64,000 nucleotides of DNA, taken from assembly GCA_019925095.2 (NCBI GenBank), contig CM034397.1:3491763-3555762 (forward strand). The letters are read 5' to 3'. Position numbers and translations under genes: made by a program. Below are positions 29,401 through 33,740 of this stretch, piece by piece (position 1 is the first letter of the stretch; every line of letters starts with the position of its first letter). The notes below the pieces were generated by a model. It was given only the letters and a program-made list of their open reading frames with translations. It did no database searches and had not been told where the DNA came from. The DNA comes from Dendrolimus kikuchii (lineage: Eukaryota > Arthropoda > Insecta > Lepidoptera > Lasiocampidae).

Positions 29401-31282
29401 GAGCATCAAGCGTGACTGCATTGCCACGTTGCATGACAATATTTGTTAACCGACTTCAAAAAGGAGGAGATTCTCAACTTGATTGCCATTTTTTTATGTA
29501 TGTACACCGATTACACTGAAATTTATGATCCGATTTACGTGATTCTTGATGCGGAATAGTTGCCATTTGGTCCCCTAAAAATTTTACATAGTTTGGCCCA
29601 GTAGTTTTCATTTTATGAACACTTTTTAAGGCGCGCGGCACCTTTCTTAGACCTACCCGTAGCTAGACACTAAAAATTCGACTTCAAAAACTAAAAAGTA
29701 TAAAATAACTTAATAAAGATAAGCAAACCATAAAAATTACTATATACACTGTTTGTTATAACAAAAAAATGTTGCAAAATATTGTAATTTTTATGGTTTA
29801 ATTGGCACCGACTTCAAGATGTAGAAAATTTTATATTATTTTGTCTTTTAATAAATTAAATAAATTCTTAGTCAAAAAAATTTATTAAGTTATTTCATAC
29901 TTTTTAGTTTTTAAAATCGGTTTTTTTAAACGAAGTTTTTTTTTTTGCTGTAAGAATTAAGAACCAATCACAGCAAACGTTACAGTTTCTTAAAGAAATC
30001 CTCTGCCGATAGATGTTAGGATTGATGGATGAAAGGCCTCAGTAGAGTAGTTTCCAGTCAAGTCAATTAAAACACTTTTTATCATTTTATAAAACGCCTA
30101 AGCCCTCTAGACCTTGTACGAGAAGTTGTGAAGTCATAAATAAAAGAATGAAAGATCTATATATTAATACGTCTAGCAAAAAAACAGCAAAAACTTTGTA
30201 CCCCATTTTTACGAAAATTGCGCGAACGGAGGAGTATGAAATTAGTTTTAAATTTACAGACAAATTAACAGTGTAGCCTTGAAATCTGTGATTATTTTGA
30301 CTACAGAACCTTAATAATGTTCAAATTTATAATTTAAACTAATTATGGTCGACCACTGGGCGACCACTAGTTATTATTAATTGTCAATGATGTTAGATAT
30401 TGACAGATAACATATGTATGTATATATGTACTCATGTAGCTATTCGTTAACGACGTTATTTTTAATGCTAAATAAGACGCATTTGGCCACATTCAATAAC
30501 TATAACATTATGCCAGAAGAAGCCCGAAGATACATGGACAATCTATTTGAAGCTATTCTGTATGTTTTTCAAGACCACGGGCCATTAAAATGGCCCGGAC
30601 TTTTGGGGGGCTTGCGTGGGGCCATGGGAAGGCCAACACGTAGAGACCCCTTGACAAATTTAATATAAATGTGGCGTGACACTGCCCGGCGATTCTCCCT
30701 GTCTACACTATATAGTAATGCACCCAAGGACAAGCCCCGGCCAGTGTAGGACTATTGTGGGAAATGAGGATAGAAAGTACCGGGCTATTGTGGTGAACTG
30801 CTAATGGTACTAGGGGTCAGGGAATATGGGGACTATGGCGTCTGCCCGTCGCAATGTTCAGGGAACACGGAAAAATGGGCAGACGGTGACTCGCCACTCC
30901 CTGCATGGGCCCCAAAAAATGCCATAAAGACAGGGGCAACATGGGTGTGAGTGGCTAAGGGGTGTCGAGAGGTGGGCTGCAGGTTCACCGAAGCTACTTC
31001 CGACGTTAGGCCATTTATCACTTCCACCCCTGGAGCTTGAGTCTTAGCTGTAGCGATCTCCACTCCGTGCCGGCTGGGTAAGGCAAGCACGGAGGCGGGG
31101 ACGAGGTGTCGCTACTCACCTAAGGCTTCGCCACAAAGCCCCCCCTATTAGCTGAAGCTATTTATTATTAAAAAGGATAATAATCAGGTAAATTATAATA
31201 GTGTTTTTAATTTGGTATACTTGCCTGTTATATCGAGAGCATCTTCGAAATCAAATGTCTTTCGTGAACTCTCCAAAGTCAT
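5386..31282 (-). CDS. SVOP/SV2-like MFS transporter, ten exons, complete
   Basis: Membrane transporter of the major facilitator superfamily, closest by pattern to synaptic-vesicle-2-related (SVOP-like) organic ion porters; substrate unknown. Exons in transcript order: 31282-31225, 29264-29103, 14894-14732, 11768-11647, 11240-10996, 9098-8941, 8598-8478, 7945-7656, 6755-6628, 5492-5386. They sum to 1554 nt, 517 codons plus stop, with every phase matching. The N-terminus reads FDFEDALDITGYGKYN, typical of the family. The loop 2-3 signature GFFADTMGRRR is at residues 83-93, LGESVPKKQRS follows exon 4, and KESPKYLITKGR is at 215-226 after helix 6. The protein ends in a charged cytosolic tail after GLLVAAFLPP. 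Donors are GTAAG or GTGAG except exon 1, which has AG|GCAAGT. The 11.9 kb LINE sits between exons 2 and 3. The family is sure; orthology is not. Confidence 0.93.
5544..5620 (+). repeat. tRNA-like sequence (SINE head or tRNA pseudogene)
   Basis: Has a box-A-like GGTGGCTCAATGGATAG and a box-B-like GTGGATTCGAATCTT at tRNA spacing. The arms do not fold into a convincing cloverleaf. A shorter relative (GTAGCTCAGTGGAT, GGTTCTAATTC) is at 6935-6985. Confidence 0.5.
5640..6214. other. Transporter intron, nothing recognised
   Basis: Intron sequence between exons 10 and 9. Short frames at 5863-6092 on both strands show no domain, so none is called. Confidence 0.5.
6215..6510 (-). mobile_element. LINE C-terminal fragment (RWLGHVERM type)
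   Basis: The minus-strand frame contains ENLVAEPNIIGEIKAHRLRW, then LGHVERMGEDRSV and GRRPVGRPKYRWKD, the usual end of an ORF2 from several insect LINE groups. Only the 3-prime end remains. It acts as the uninterrupted reference for 4125-5100. Confidence 0.75.
6980..7632 (+). mobile_element. Solo LTR, copy 1, 5-prime end missing
   Basis: Matches the inverse of 13672-14430. It has an HSE-like GTCTAGAAAATTCTTC (7155-7170), a TATA box GGTATATAAAC, the segment GTAAGGCGCGCCTAC, and a polyadenylation signal in GTCAATAAAAAAAC. It ends in GCACGTAACA at 7632, 18 bp from the transporter exon 8 splice donor (7651-7655). No internal retroviral-type genes are adjacent. Confidence 0.8.
7156..7181 (+). promoter_or_regulatory. 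HSE-like motif and TATA box in LTR copy 1
   Basis: TCTAGAAAATTCTTC carries inverted GAA/TTC units spaced by two bases; the outer unit is damaged (GTC). GTATATAAA follows within 10 bp. Confidence 0.55.
8018..8085 (+). repeat. End of a GTCAC-type MITE
   Basis: AGGGGCCATCCATAAATACG then TCACACGATAAGGGGGAGGGGG. The inverse end, TTGTGGATGGCCCCT, occurs at 53262-53276 and related cores at 47315-47940 and 50320-50400. Confidence 0.5.
9191..9505 (+). mobile_element. SINE family A, near full-length
   Basis: From TATCCGTGCAGGAACGGAG to a CAATAAAAAAAAAAG tail, in the transporter intron upstream of exon 6, 93 bp from that exon. It is among the best preserved of the nine copies. Confidence 0.85.
9506..10257. 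other. Transporter intron with one long hairpin
   Basis: Apart from the hairpin at 9838-9895 nothing was recognised. Confidence 0.5.
9838..9895. repeat. 58-nt near-perfect hairpin
   Basis: The left arm GCACACAAAGTAGCGACTGG continues GCGAACAA; the right arm is its complement with one bulge and one G-U pair, loop about 5 nt. It lies in an intron on the transcribed strand of the transporter. It could be a miniature foldback element or a small-RNA precursor; nothing else in the window resembles it. Confidence 0.75.
10258..10458 (-). mobile_element. Fragment of the nuclease-type LINE (C-terminus)
   Basis: The minus-strand frame reads LGPWGPSAKSFFKDICKK and ISIAIQRGNAASLLGTLP, nearly identical to the end of the frame at 11943-13469. 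It is truncated at its 5-prime side at the (TA)n run. Confidence 0.85.
10459..10482. repeat. (TA)n microsatellite
   Basis: About 12 TA units directly beside the truncated LINE copy. Confidence 0.9.
11915..13480 (+). mobile_element. 5-prime-truncated LINE with C-terminal nuclease-like domain
   Basis: The frame 11943-13469 (508 codons, open a little further upstream) starts inside the reverse transcriptase: YLDDGTLGG at residues 9-17 is the catalytic box. Then come the thumb, a Cys-His cluster CCVPHHCQCG..HHGLSC (residues 310-332) and RPDG..PWKMGRPLVWDAT (residues 374-393), which has the spacing of a PD-(D/E)XK nuclease as in LINEs with a restriction-like endonuclease (R2/R4 group). The frame has no internal stop, so the copy is young. 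It lies in the transporter intron between exons 3 and 4. Clade assignment is inference. Confidence 0.8.
13490..13583. repeat. Miniature foldback element (family FB)
   Basis: About 94 bp forming one hairpin: GAGGTTGGCACTCAGTGTTT on the left and AGTGCCCACCTCTATAACCTC on the right are imperfect complements. Relatives are at 46438-46517 and 47935-48013. Confidence 0.7.
13672..14430 (-). mobile_element. Solo LTR, copy 2, complete
   Basis: 759 bp; on the minus strand it begins TGTGGCGACCGAGGG and ends GCACGTAACA. It is flanked by a 4-bp duplication ATAT (13668-13671 and 14431-14434). It has several GAA/TTC-rich upstream repeats, an HSE, a TATA box (GGGTATATAAGC) and a polyadenylation signal (AATAAAAG). 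No internal region is left. The 4-bp duplication fits a Ty3/Gypsy-type integrase; the family is not certain. Confidence 0.85.
14107..14135 (-). promoter_or_regulatory. Perfect three-unit heat shock element next to TATA box
   Basis: Plus-strand GAATTTTCTGGAA (14123-14135) is GAAnnTTCnnGAA, the canonical heat-shock-factor site, and the TATA box lies about 10 bp away on the promoter-proximal side. Confidence 0.7.
14520..14645 (-). mobile_element. LINE 3-prime fragment (TCACGCCTGT type)
   Basis: TCACGCCTGTTTCCCACTGG, GGGGTAGGCAGAGA and CGCTTCATTAACTTTCATTAA recur in altered form at 62885-63005. This type of fragment is a common end of RTE-like LINEs; that assignment is from memory of the pattern. 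Confidence 0.5.
14935..15080 (-). mobile_element. SINE family A, truncated copy
   Basis: GGCAGCCAGCCCACCCGATGG and ATGGACATTTGCAACACCAA match the inverse of the SINE 3-prime half. The copy starts 41 bp beyond the 5-prime edge of transporter exon 3. Confidence 0.7.
15312..15633 (-). pseudogene. Jockey-like reverse transcriptase C-terminal fragment
   Basis: LRLQKRAVRIIAHVQQD, then FKDLSILTLPAVFIYQVAVY, is the usual thumb region of Jockey/CR1-type reverse transcriptases. The catalytic part is missing. Confidence 0.75.
15702..16273 (+). mobile_element. Non-autonomous Helitron (family 2)
   Basis: Begins TCTAATATATAAAATTCTCG and ends ACGTCTGCCGGGACCGCTAG, with A before and T after. It has GAAACGGCTTGACCGATTTT near its start and two internal TTAGAACCG(G/A)(T/A)(G/A)GGTGGC segments. 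Family relatives: 45240-45425, 49293-50192, 63924-64000. Confidence 0.8.
16274..16572. other. Spacer, nothing recognised
   Basis: An 83-codon frame at 16342-16593 has no recognisable motif and runs into the next LINE fragment, so it is not called. Confidence 0.5.
16573..16660 (-). mobile_element. LINE family B fragment
   Basis: CATACATAACTTCACGCCAG to GGCTTATTCTTA, the inverse of the family B 3-prime end with its (TATG)n tail. Confidence 0.85.
16661..16872. other. Spacer, possible LINE remnant
   Basis: GCGGCGCGGTGCAGTCCG at 16732 resembles the start of the I-like element at 17041; otherwise nothing was recognised. Confidence 0.35.
16873..17037 (+). mobile_element. Nuclease-type LINE 3-prime remnant
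   Basis: A short frame reads RGKAASLLGTLPYDSGLAIS and stops, matching the RGNAASLLGTLPVGND end of the frame at 11943-13469. About 100 bp of AT-rich 3-prime UTR follow, up to the start of the I-like element. Confidence 0.65.
17196..18611 (+). CDS. I-like LINE ORF1, zinc-knuckle nucleic-acid-binding protein
   Basis: 471 residues. An acidic and basic N-terminus is followed by a folded middle, then three zinc knuckles: CSKCWRFGHTRNIC (about 226-239), CPKCGGNHENC (about 246-256) and CINCMDNHMSWAKSC (about 263-277). Family knowledge: ORF1 coats the LINE RNA and helps form the retrotransposition particle. The frame is intact. Its last 14 bases overlap ORF2, whose ATG at 18598 is within ATGGCTTTGATTAA, so ORF2 may be made by reinitiation or frameshift. 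Confidence 0.85.
   Translation: MDRNQIDNDEEFDIGDHAEFASITDLSEENRPDSRCSSRLIKRRIETDENVQWTDVRKRMTPKKKKSEFTDIRVTCQNGFPKQFALAKLFRDCNIKDISKIKFLNPYKIKIEMQNRDSAEKLMNCEILKTKGWNFQLPLEVGISYGLIRNVELDLSEEELKTCITSSIEIDSVKRLKRRDSKDRNWIDSESIRVGFLGSSLPEKVYFYDTPVEVEQFVFLVTQCSKCWRFGHTRNICPSKRIFCPKCGGNHENCEVTRFKCINCMDNHMSWAKSCPAYLREKKIRETMAEYNVTFKRAAELIGTLTDQVQKGPVEPTGSTGSPITFVNTEELNQNVIPPFSPILQNNLKRTYAQVAKHARNTKETKEKQNKSNINYNLSNVNIDTATTSKGEESFVQENLEETDRMRRRKDDLFQKFLLKLKEILLTENESFQDKIIKLAKTVISWVLSKLLENLPKDFALLNNIFSHGFD
18598..19581 (+). pseudogene. I-like LINE ORF2, N-terminal endonuclease part
   Basis: 327 residues of an apurinic-like endonuclease, the enzyme that nicks target DNA to prime reverse transcription. 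Motifs in order: IIQWNSQS (Asn), VLCETWL (catalytic Glu), LILGDFNGHHSNW (Asp, Asn, His) and GSDHVII (Asp-His). The frame stops at TAA 19579-19581 at the junction with the BEL/Pao element. The reverse transcriptase and RNase H half is at 26221-28857. Confidence 0.88.
19577..19596 (+). repeat. 20-bp direct repeat at BEL/Pao insertion, left
   Basis: CGTAAAAACATTCACGCATC; the partner at 26196-26215 differs at one base. It is too long for an ordinary LTR-element target duplication. Confidence 0.7.
19834..19851 (+). promoter_or_regulatory. Primer binding site for tRNA-Tyr
   Basis: TGGTCCTTCGAGCCGGAT is complementary to the 3-prime end CCGGCTCGAAGGACCA expected for insect tRNA-Tyr (recalled). It lies 2 nt after CA, the likely 5-prime LTR end at 19831. 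Confidence 0.75.
20418..20474. repeat. A34-T23 homopolymer palindrome
   Basis: 34 A then 23 T in the BEL/Pao leader, 40 bp before the gag start. The exact length may be affected by sequencing or assembly error. Confidence 0.8.
20515..21999 (+). CDS. BEL/Pao Gag
   Basis: 494 residues. The central part (DLPKFSSKLEDWPSFITIF, then LHYLFSCLSGEAL) is the capsid-like domain typical of Pao elements. A proline-rich linker follows, then three Cys-His knuckles: CPWCHVRGHRLLNC, CRKCLGPHYSDEC and CRECDSEKHHTTLH. Gag packages the element RNA. The frame ends in TGA at 21997-21999, and the same frame continues into pol with no other stop. Confidence 0.87.
   Translation: MPTKSQSAIFMQTHKYITFLLEIANLILKGDKKYSVNDFIGRFTKLDDIKGKLDTVYYEILDSKDLDDKVEKWYFDYYTSAIEAYEKILVANITISSSIKPSSPTFSTSTVLPKIDLPKFSSKLEDWPSFITIFKSLTDTAGNLSGAVKLHYLFSCLSGEALSMVSHLKVTDENYDVAMTTLANRYENRRVLIDRFIDMILELPHITTRSQIRQLFLAPLISTQSALKNLNLPLHDSDYVLVSIVVRKLKGELRTLFERTHGSSDTLPTLKDVITFLEDHARCTETETYNPPPPPLSPTYRQTERASPSARYQPRASAPRPEIRHVRFQPTTSVRPPLTRPAYPLQSQAYPVQYAQGYPQSTQYFEPIAQDSAHPPAPTNNYYCPWCHVRGHRLLNCGEYLRQPTQGRWDFIQAHERCRKCLGPHYSDECRSTGRCRECDSEKHHTTLHRSGFESPTYDNSHLLPPQLRGQEHTRPTTESRNSSRRNSPINSQQ
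21994..22005 (+). promoter_or_regulatory. Possible leaky stop codon between gag and pol
   Basis: CAA TGA CTA CCT: a single in-frame UGA followed by CUA, known as a readthrough-prone context. Frame 1 is open from 20515 to 24528 apart from this codon. It could equally be a point mutation in an element with one continuous gag-pol frame. Confidence 0.5.
22000..24528 (+). CDS. BEL/Pao Pol: protease, reverse transcriptase, RNase H
   Basis: In frame with gag; no ATG is needed if the stop is read through. The aspartic protease has ALLDSGSMLTLL. The reverse transcriptase has FSTDIQMMFRNI (motif A), TVTYGLRPSPFLANRSI and HSIFVDDILTG (VDD box). RNase H shows GFADASESGYAAAVYL, KLELSAAHL, FCWSDSTIVLAWL and NPADCASRG. 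The frame stops at 24526-24528 just after RNase H and pol continues one frame back from about 24513, so one small indel near 24510-24530 breaks the polyprotein. Confidence 0.88.
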   Translation, partial: LPATHLHNTTLHPPIPSLQYTPSTTSRKQNKSQFHTQHYDNKVYHNNHLPGSPVTSSDKANQNDSHISAHTQHITVHDPPVLLPTVSLELADNAGEFHKARALLDSGSMLTLLTKTMTQKLRLPVEHTELKITGVGNQQTQNSSSSTTITFRPIHTEVPVISAKAYILPDLTGLLPLTMLPDVVPLLDSTQLPLADSSYRFPAAIDLIMGSDVLGQILDGNKIFLGPGRPIAFGTIFNFALLGPINPNYTKPEPQVNSALVNIDCLQPQHSNKEIHSALERFWEVEEVQSKDNSTSDECEENFRSTTTRDPTGRYIVSLPFLTKAPKLGATHAIALRRFLNLERKLQRDPTLRSKYIDFMKEYIDMGHMALCHPSTFKGKDHFYVPHHGIFKANSEKLRTVFDGSCKSSNGVSLNDCLHTGPPLQRDITDIILNFRTHKVVFSTDIQMMFRNILVHPDHRRFQLILWRSSPDQPLLTYALSTVTYGLRPSPFLANRSIIQLVTDEGHRFPQAAQVLTHSIFVDDILTGHDSVDKAIALQTELIELLALGGFHLRKWTSNSRQLLERFPDDQCDIPKDFDVVPDSNAIKVLGMQWIPQTDEFTYHISVPTLEKFTKRSILSTIARLYDPSGWISPVIFRAKLLIQHLWTLKLDWDESAPNDVTFQFQHIFEDLPLLSALRLPRTICTSKDSTYTLHGFADASESGYAAAVYLHETNITGQVHVRLLVSKSKVAPIKTRQTIPKLELSAAHLTSLLISRVSVQLSAHITIQQHFCWSDSTIVLAWLKTPSQSLQVFEANRVSAIAANPCNPTWRHVPSALNPADCASRGISAQELLAYDLCCLV
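24513..26057 (+). CDS. BEL/Pao Pol: integrase part, frameshifted
   Basis: 514 codons. It carries a zinc-binding HCHPGADTLHALLRQQYW..CVRCFRH (H-H-C-C type), then the catalytic triad in STDFAGPF, IRSDCGTNYVGA and GGLHEAAVKSTKQ (D, D, E). The C-terminal LVLIKEDNLPRLQWKMGRI is typical of BEL/Pao integrases. It inserts the element cDNA. The ATG at 24513 is probably not a true start; the reading frame is the displaced end of pol. Confidence 0.87.
   Translation: MLPGLKPRKMVAHIAVPDLDTDLLTRFSSLDTLVGVTACIKRFAHNCLVSSHSRIVGPITVDERKKALLHWVRSVQQNMFAEDIHRLQTNKLCTVRIQRLSPFLKDGLLRVGGRLSNSALRYDTQHPLILPSSSPLVDLIIDHFHTIHCHPGADTLHALLRQQYWILSGRRVIRHRVFKCVRCFRHRAQPNPPFMADLPADRVSPQPVFSQVSTDFAGPFLIKSSTLRNAKLLKGYFCVFVCLATKAVHLEAVSELSTDAFFAALQRFVSRRGIPTLIRSDCGTNYVGARNQLIEVQNFLKANDDRITHKLATQQITWLLNPPSAPSFGGLHEAAVKSTKQLLYRVLGEQHLTFEEFSTLLARIEAVLNSRPLCPLSSDPTDFEVLTAGHFLIGRPLTALPEHSHESSPPSTLRRFRLVQALAQRFWTLWSKSYLHTLQSRSKWTTETSRPKIGELVLIKEDNLPRLQWKMGRIKKILPGKDDVVRVVELSTKDGSLTRPVTKIARLPLDDNST
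26196..26215 (+). repeat. 20-bp direct repeat at BEL/Pao insertion, right
   Basis: CGTAAAGACATTCACGCATC, 19 of 20 bases as at 19577-19596. Confidence 0.7.
26221..28857 (+). pseudogene. I-like LINE ORF2, reverse transcriptase and RNase H part
   Basis: Open from at least 26161, with a first ATG at 26275. The reverse transcriptase shows AVFLDIKNAYNNVD (motif A), GLAQGDPMSPLLFNI (motif B) and SQYADDFVLF (motif C). RNase H shows IFTDASKSDTGTG, MEAELVALSEAL, FTDSMSALQHL and NEKADTLAKQA, with all four acidic residues. A C-terminal CSSCQMCKIDDVFHVLVEC is a Cys-His tail. There are no internal stops, so the LINE was young when the BEL/Pao element inserted. Part of the linker between endonuclease and reverse transcriptase appears missing at the junction. 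Confidence 0.88.
29390..29455 (-). mobile_element. Tiny remnant of the nuclease-type LINE
   Basis: On the minus strand AACGTGGCAATGCAGTCACG and GCTCCCCAGTGG resemble the IQRGNAASLLGTLP coding stretch. Confidence 0.5.
29449..29945. mobile_element. Foldback transposon (GACTTCAAAAA type)
   Basis: Begins ACCGACTTCAAAAAGGAGGAG and ends in the inverted arm ACTTTTTAGTTTTTAAAATCG then GTTTTTTTAAACGAAG. An inner copy of the arm, GACTTCAAAAACTAAAAAG, is at 29680. The related copy is at 51261-51958. No transposase. Confidence 0.65.
29946..30568. other. Transporter intron 1, nothing recognised
   Basis: AT-rich. A short frame at 30414-30668 runs into the repeat below and shows no domain. Confidence 0.5.
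30569..31100 (+). repeat. Unclassified 530-bp dispersed repeat, copy 1
   Basis: Nearly identical to 55129-55662 in the same orientation (CAAGACCACGGGCCA to GGCAAGCACGGAGGCGGGG). The minus strand has an 85-codon open frame in both copies (HGVEIATAKTQAPGVEVING in this one) of unknown type. Confidence 0.8.
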
Positions 31283-32429
31283 ATTTGTTGTACAAATGAA
31301 ATAAAAATGTCTTATAAAACTTGTTATTAAAATTATTTCAACTAATACAATATTTTTTTTAATTCAAATTAATGTAATTCGTAAGTAAACAGTATTAGTT
31401 ATTTATTTTTGGACTCATGTTATTATTTATTTTGAAATATGTTAACTAACTTCTTTATTAAATGTACAGTTTTTTTTATTTATATTTAATTGAATATCTT
31501 TATAAAATCATACACGTTCACTCATAAAAAAATACTTATATGCTATACTATCATTGTGAAGCTAGTAACAACTGCAAATAAAATACACAATTGCATCAAC
31601 AAACATATTCCCGCGTTATATTTACTTAATACAGTATCTAGGACTAAACTAAACTTCAGTCTACGTTCACAGCGCAGAGTCGCTGTTTGAATAAGCTTAT
31701 GTTGACACTGCATTTTCCTTAAATAGTTTTCCAATGGATACAATTTAAGAATTTGAAATATCGCCCTGACCATCTGATATCAACCATTTTTAAAATGAAA
31801 GCCTGATCTGAGATTTTTAAAATAAGAACATAGTACACGCGCTCGTTTATAGAAAAATATCTTAGAATTTATTGAACATGTTTAATTTAACAAGACATAA
31901 TTTATTGTAACTTTACCTATTGTCACATGACTCATTGTGTTATCTACTTAATTAGATATACTAACATAGTATTCTTTCAATAAATAAAATCTTTTTTATT
32001 ATCTACATGAGTGTCGTAGGACCAGGTGCGTAGCTAACGCCGTATCAGCCGTTTCAATGGTACAGAGCCCCAGGCTACAGGGACCTCGAAACTGTGTAAG
32101 CAAAAATTCCTAAAATGTTATCCAAAATCTTTTATAGATCAATAACATTTTTGAGCATAACTGCTGGGCCAACAGGAATGGAAATCTAGAAAAACTGAAA
32201 TCATCTTCGGAGCTGATTCTTGGGGCTAAGGTAAGCCAGAATCATCATCATCATCATTTCAGTTATTAATGTTTTGCTGTGCAATTTTATTATGAAAAGA
32301 ATGTATGAGTGTTAAAATTAATTTCACAGCCCAACTCATAGTTGAATAATTGTCCATTTACTTAATATCGTTTTATTTCATTATTTCAAACGTTTTTATG
32401 TATAACTGTAAAATCTGTACAAATTATTA
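31283..32429. other. Intergenic region upstream of the transporter start
   Basis: AT-rich. The transporter promoter should be here, but no clear TATA or initiator was identified. Confidence 0.4.
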
Positions 32430-33475
32430 TTATTGCAGAGTAAAAACCTCTATTCCAGCAAGCGCTTCAGTTCCAAGGAACTCCCCTTACCACATCCAAA
32501 AGTATTGGGATCCTCGGTGTTGACGTCGCGAACGATGTACAGTTCAGGGGCCATCTTGAAGGCAAGGCAAAATTTGCCTCCAAGAAGCTGGTTGTGCTAA
32601 ATCGGTCCAAGCAATACTTCACACCGCGGCAACGCCTTGTGCTTTATAAATCACAGGTGAGGCCGCATATGGAGTACTGCTCACACCTTAGGGCTGGAGC
32701 ACCTGCCTACCAACTTAATCCCGTGGACAGTATTCAACGTCGAGCCGTTCGTGTTATTGATGATCCCATACTCACAGACGGTCTAGATACACTTGGCCTT
32801 AGGAGAGACTTTGCTTCTCTTAGCGTATTCTACCGACTATATAACGGGGAGTGTTCCGAAGAACTATTTAGAATAGTGCCTTCGTCCTCTTTCCTTTTTT
32901 TTATTGCAGGAGATCAGTAAACAGGCAGACGGCCTACTTGATGGAAAGCGGTTACCATCGCCTATGGACATTTGCAACACCAAAGATGCTACAAATGCGC
33001 TGCTGCTCCCTTAAGGCTGTTATGGCGACATACTTTAGACCAGGGGTGGTAGCCATCCAGTCGGGCAAATGCCCTACCACCCGGCTGTGGGTTGTTAAGT
33101 CGCCTCTTACAACAGGCCGCCCGGCTGCAGGAAATTTCTCCGTTCCTGCACGGATAAGATATAATTTCTACCATCGCACCGCTCGCCATCGGTTGAGACT
33201 TCACCCCCACTTCCTTTAGCCCTTTCGCTCATGTACGCAACGGTTCTGTAGAACGTTTCTCTTGCGTACCGTGGGGATTTGGAATGAGCTCCCATCCGAG
33301 GTTTTTCCACAGCGCTACGATATGGAGTTCTTCAAAAAGGGTGTCATAAAATTACTTCGAGGCCGGCAGCGCGTTGGTGACATCTCTGATGTTGCAAACG
33401 TCCATAGGCGACGGTAACCGCTTTCCACCAGGTGGGCCGTCAGCCTGTTTGCTGTACTCCAGCTATAAAATAAAA
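32430..33475 (+). mobile_element. LINE family A 3-prime fragment (Jockey/CR1-like), split by a SINE
   Basis: The frame encodes FASKKLVVLNRSKQYFTPRQ, YKSQVRPHMEYCSHL and SIQRRAVRVIDDP, then is interrupted within SSSFYHRT by a reverse SINE. It resumes with RTARHRLRLHPHF and GIWNELPSEVFPQRYDMEFF. The last 85 bp, through ACCGCTTTCCACCAGGTGGG to ATAAAATAAAAAAAAG, are the tail shared with SINE family A. Confidence 0.85.
32895..33167 (-). mobile_element. SINE family A inside LINE family A
   Basis: TTTTTTATTGCAGGAGATCAG to CTCCGTTCCTGCACGGATAA. The LINE coding sequence is continuous across the insert if TTTC is counted once, so TTTC is the likely duplicated target. The SINE lacks about 45 bp of its middle. 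Confidence 0.85.
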
Positions 33476-33635
33476 AAAAGCTTTATAGCTTACAAAGTAC
33501 ATGTGATTAAAAGCTATTAAAATAACAATAATTACTCTATTATAAATATATTATAACTACATTTTAATCGATCTTTGAGTTGAATACCATTTAATGCATT
33601 GAGTGCAGCAGTTTAAGTTATTAAGTATAAAGATT

Positions 33636-33740
33636 AACGGTCTTATTCATAGAAAGTTAGAGAAGTTTCAACGCTTCTTTAAGAGCCATAAAAAAGCGTT
33701 CAAACTTACTCTAACTCTCTTTCAGTAAGACCGTTAATAT
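33636..33740. repeat. Foldback MITE
   Basis: ATTAACGGTCTTATTCATAG and its inverse near 33715-33740 (CAGTAAGACCGTTAAT) bound two arms of about 50 bp that are roughly 80 percent complementary. Confidence 0.75.
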
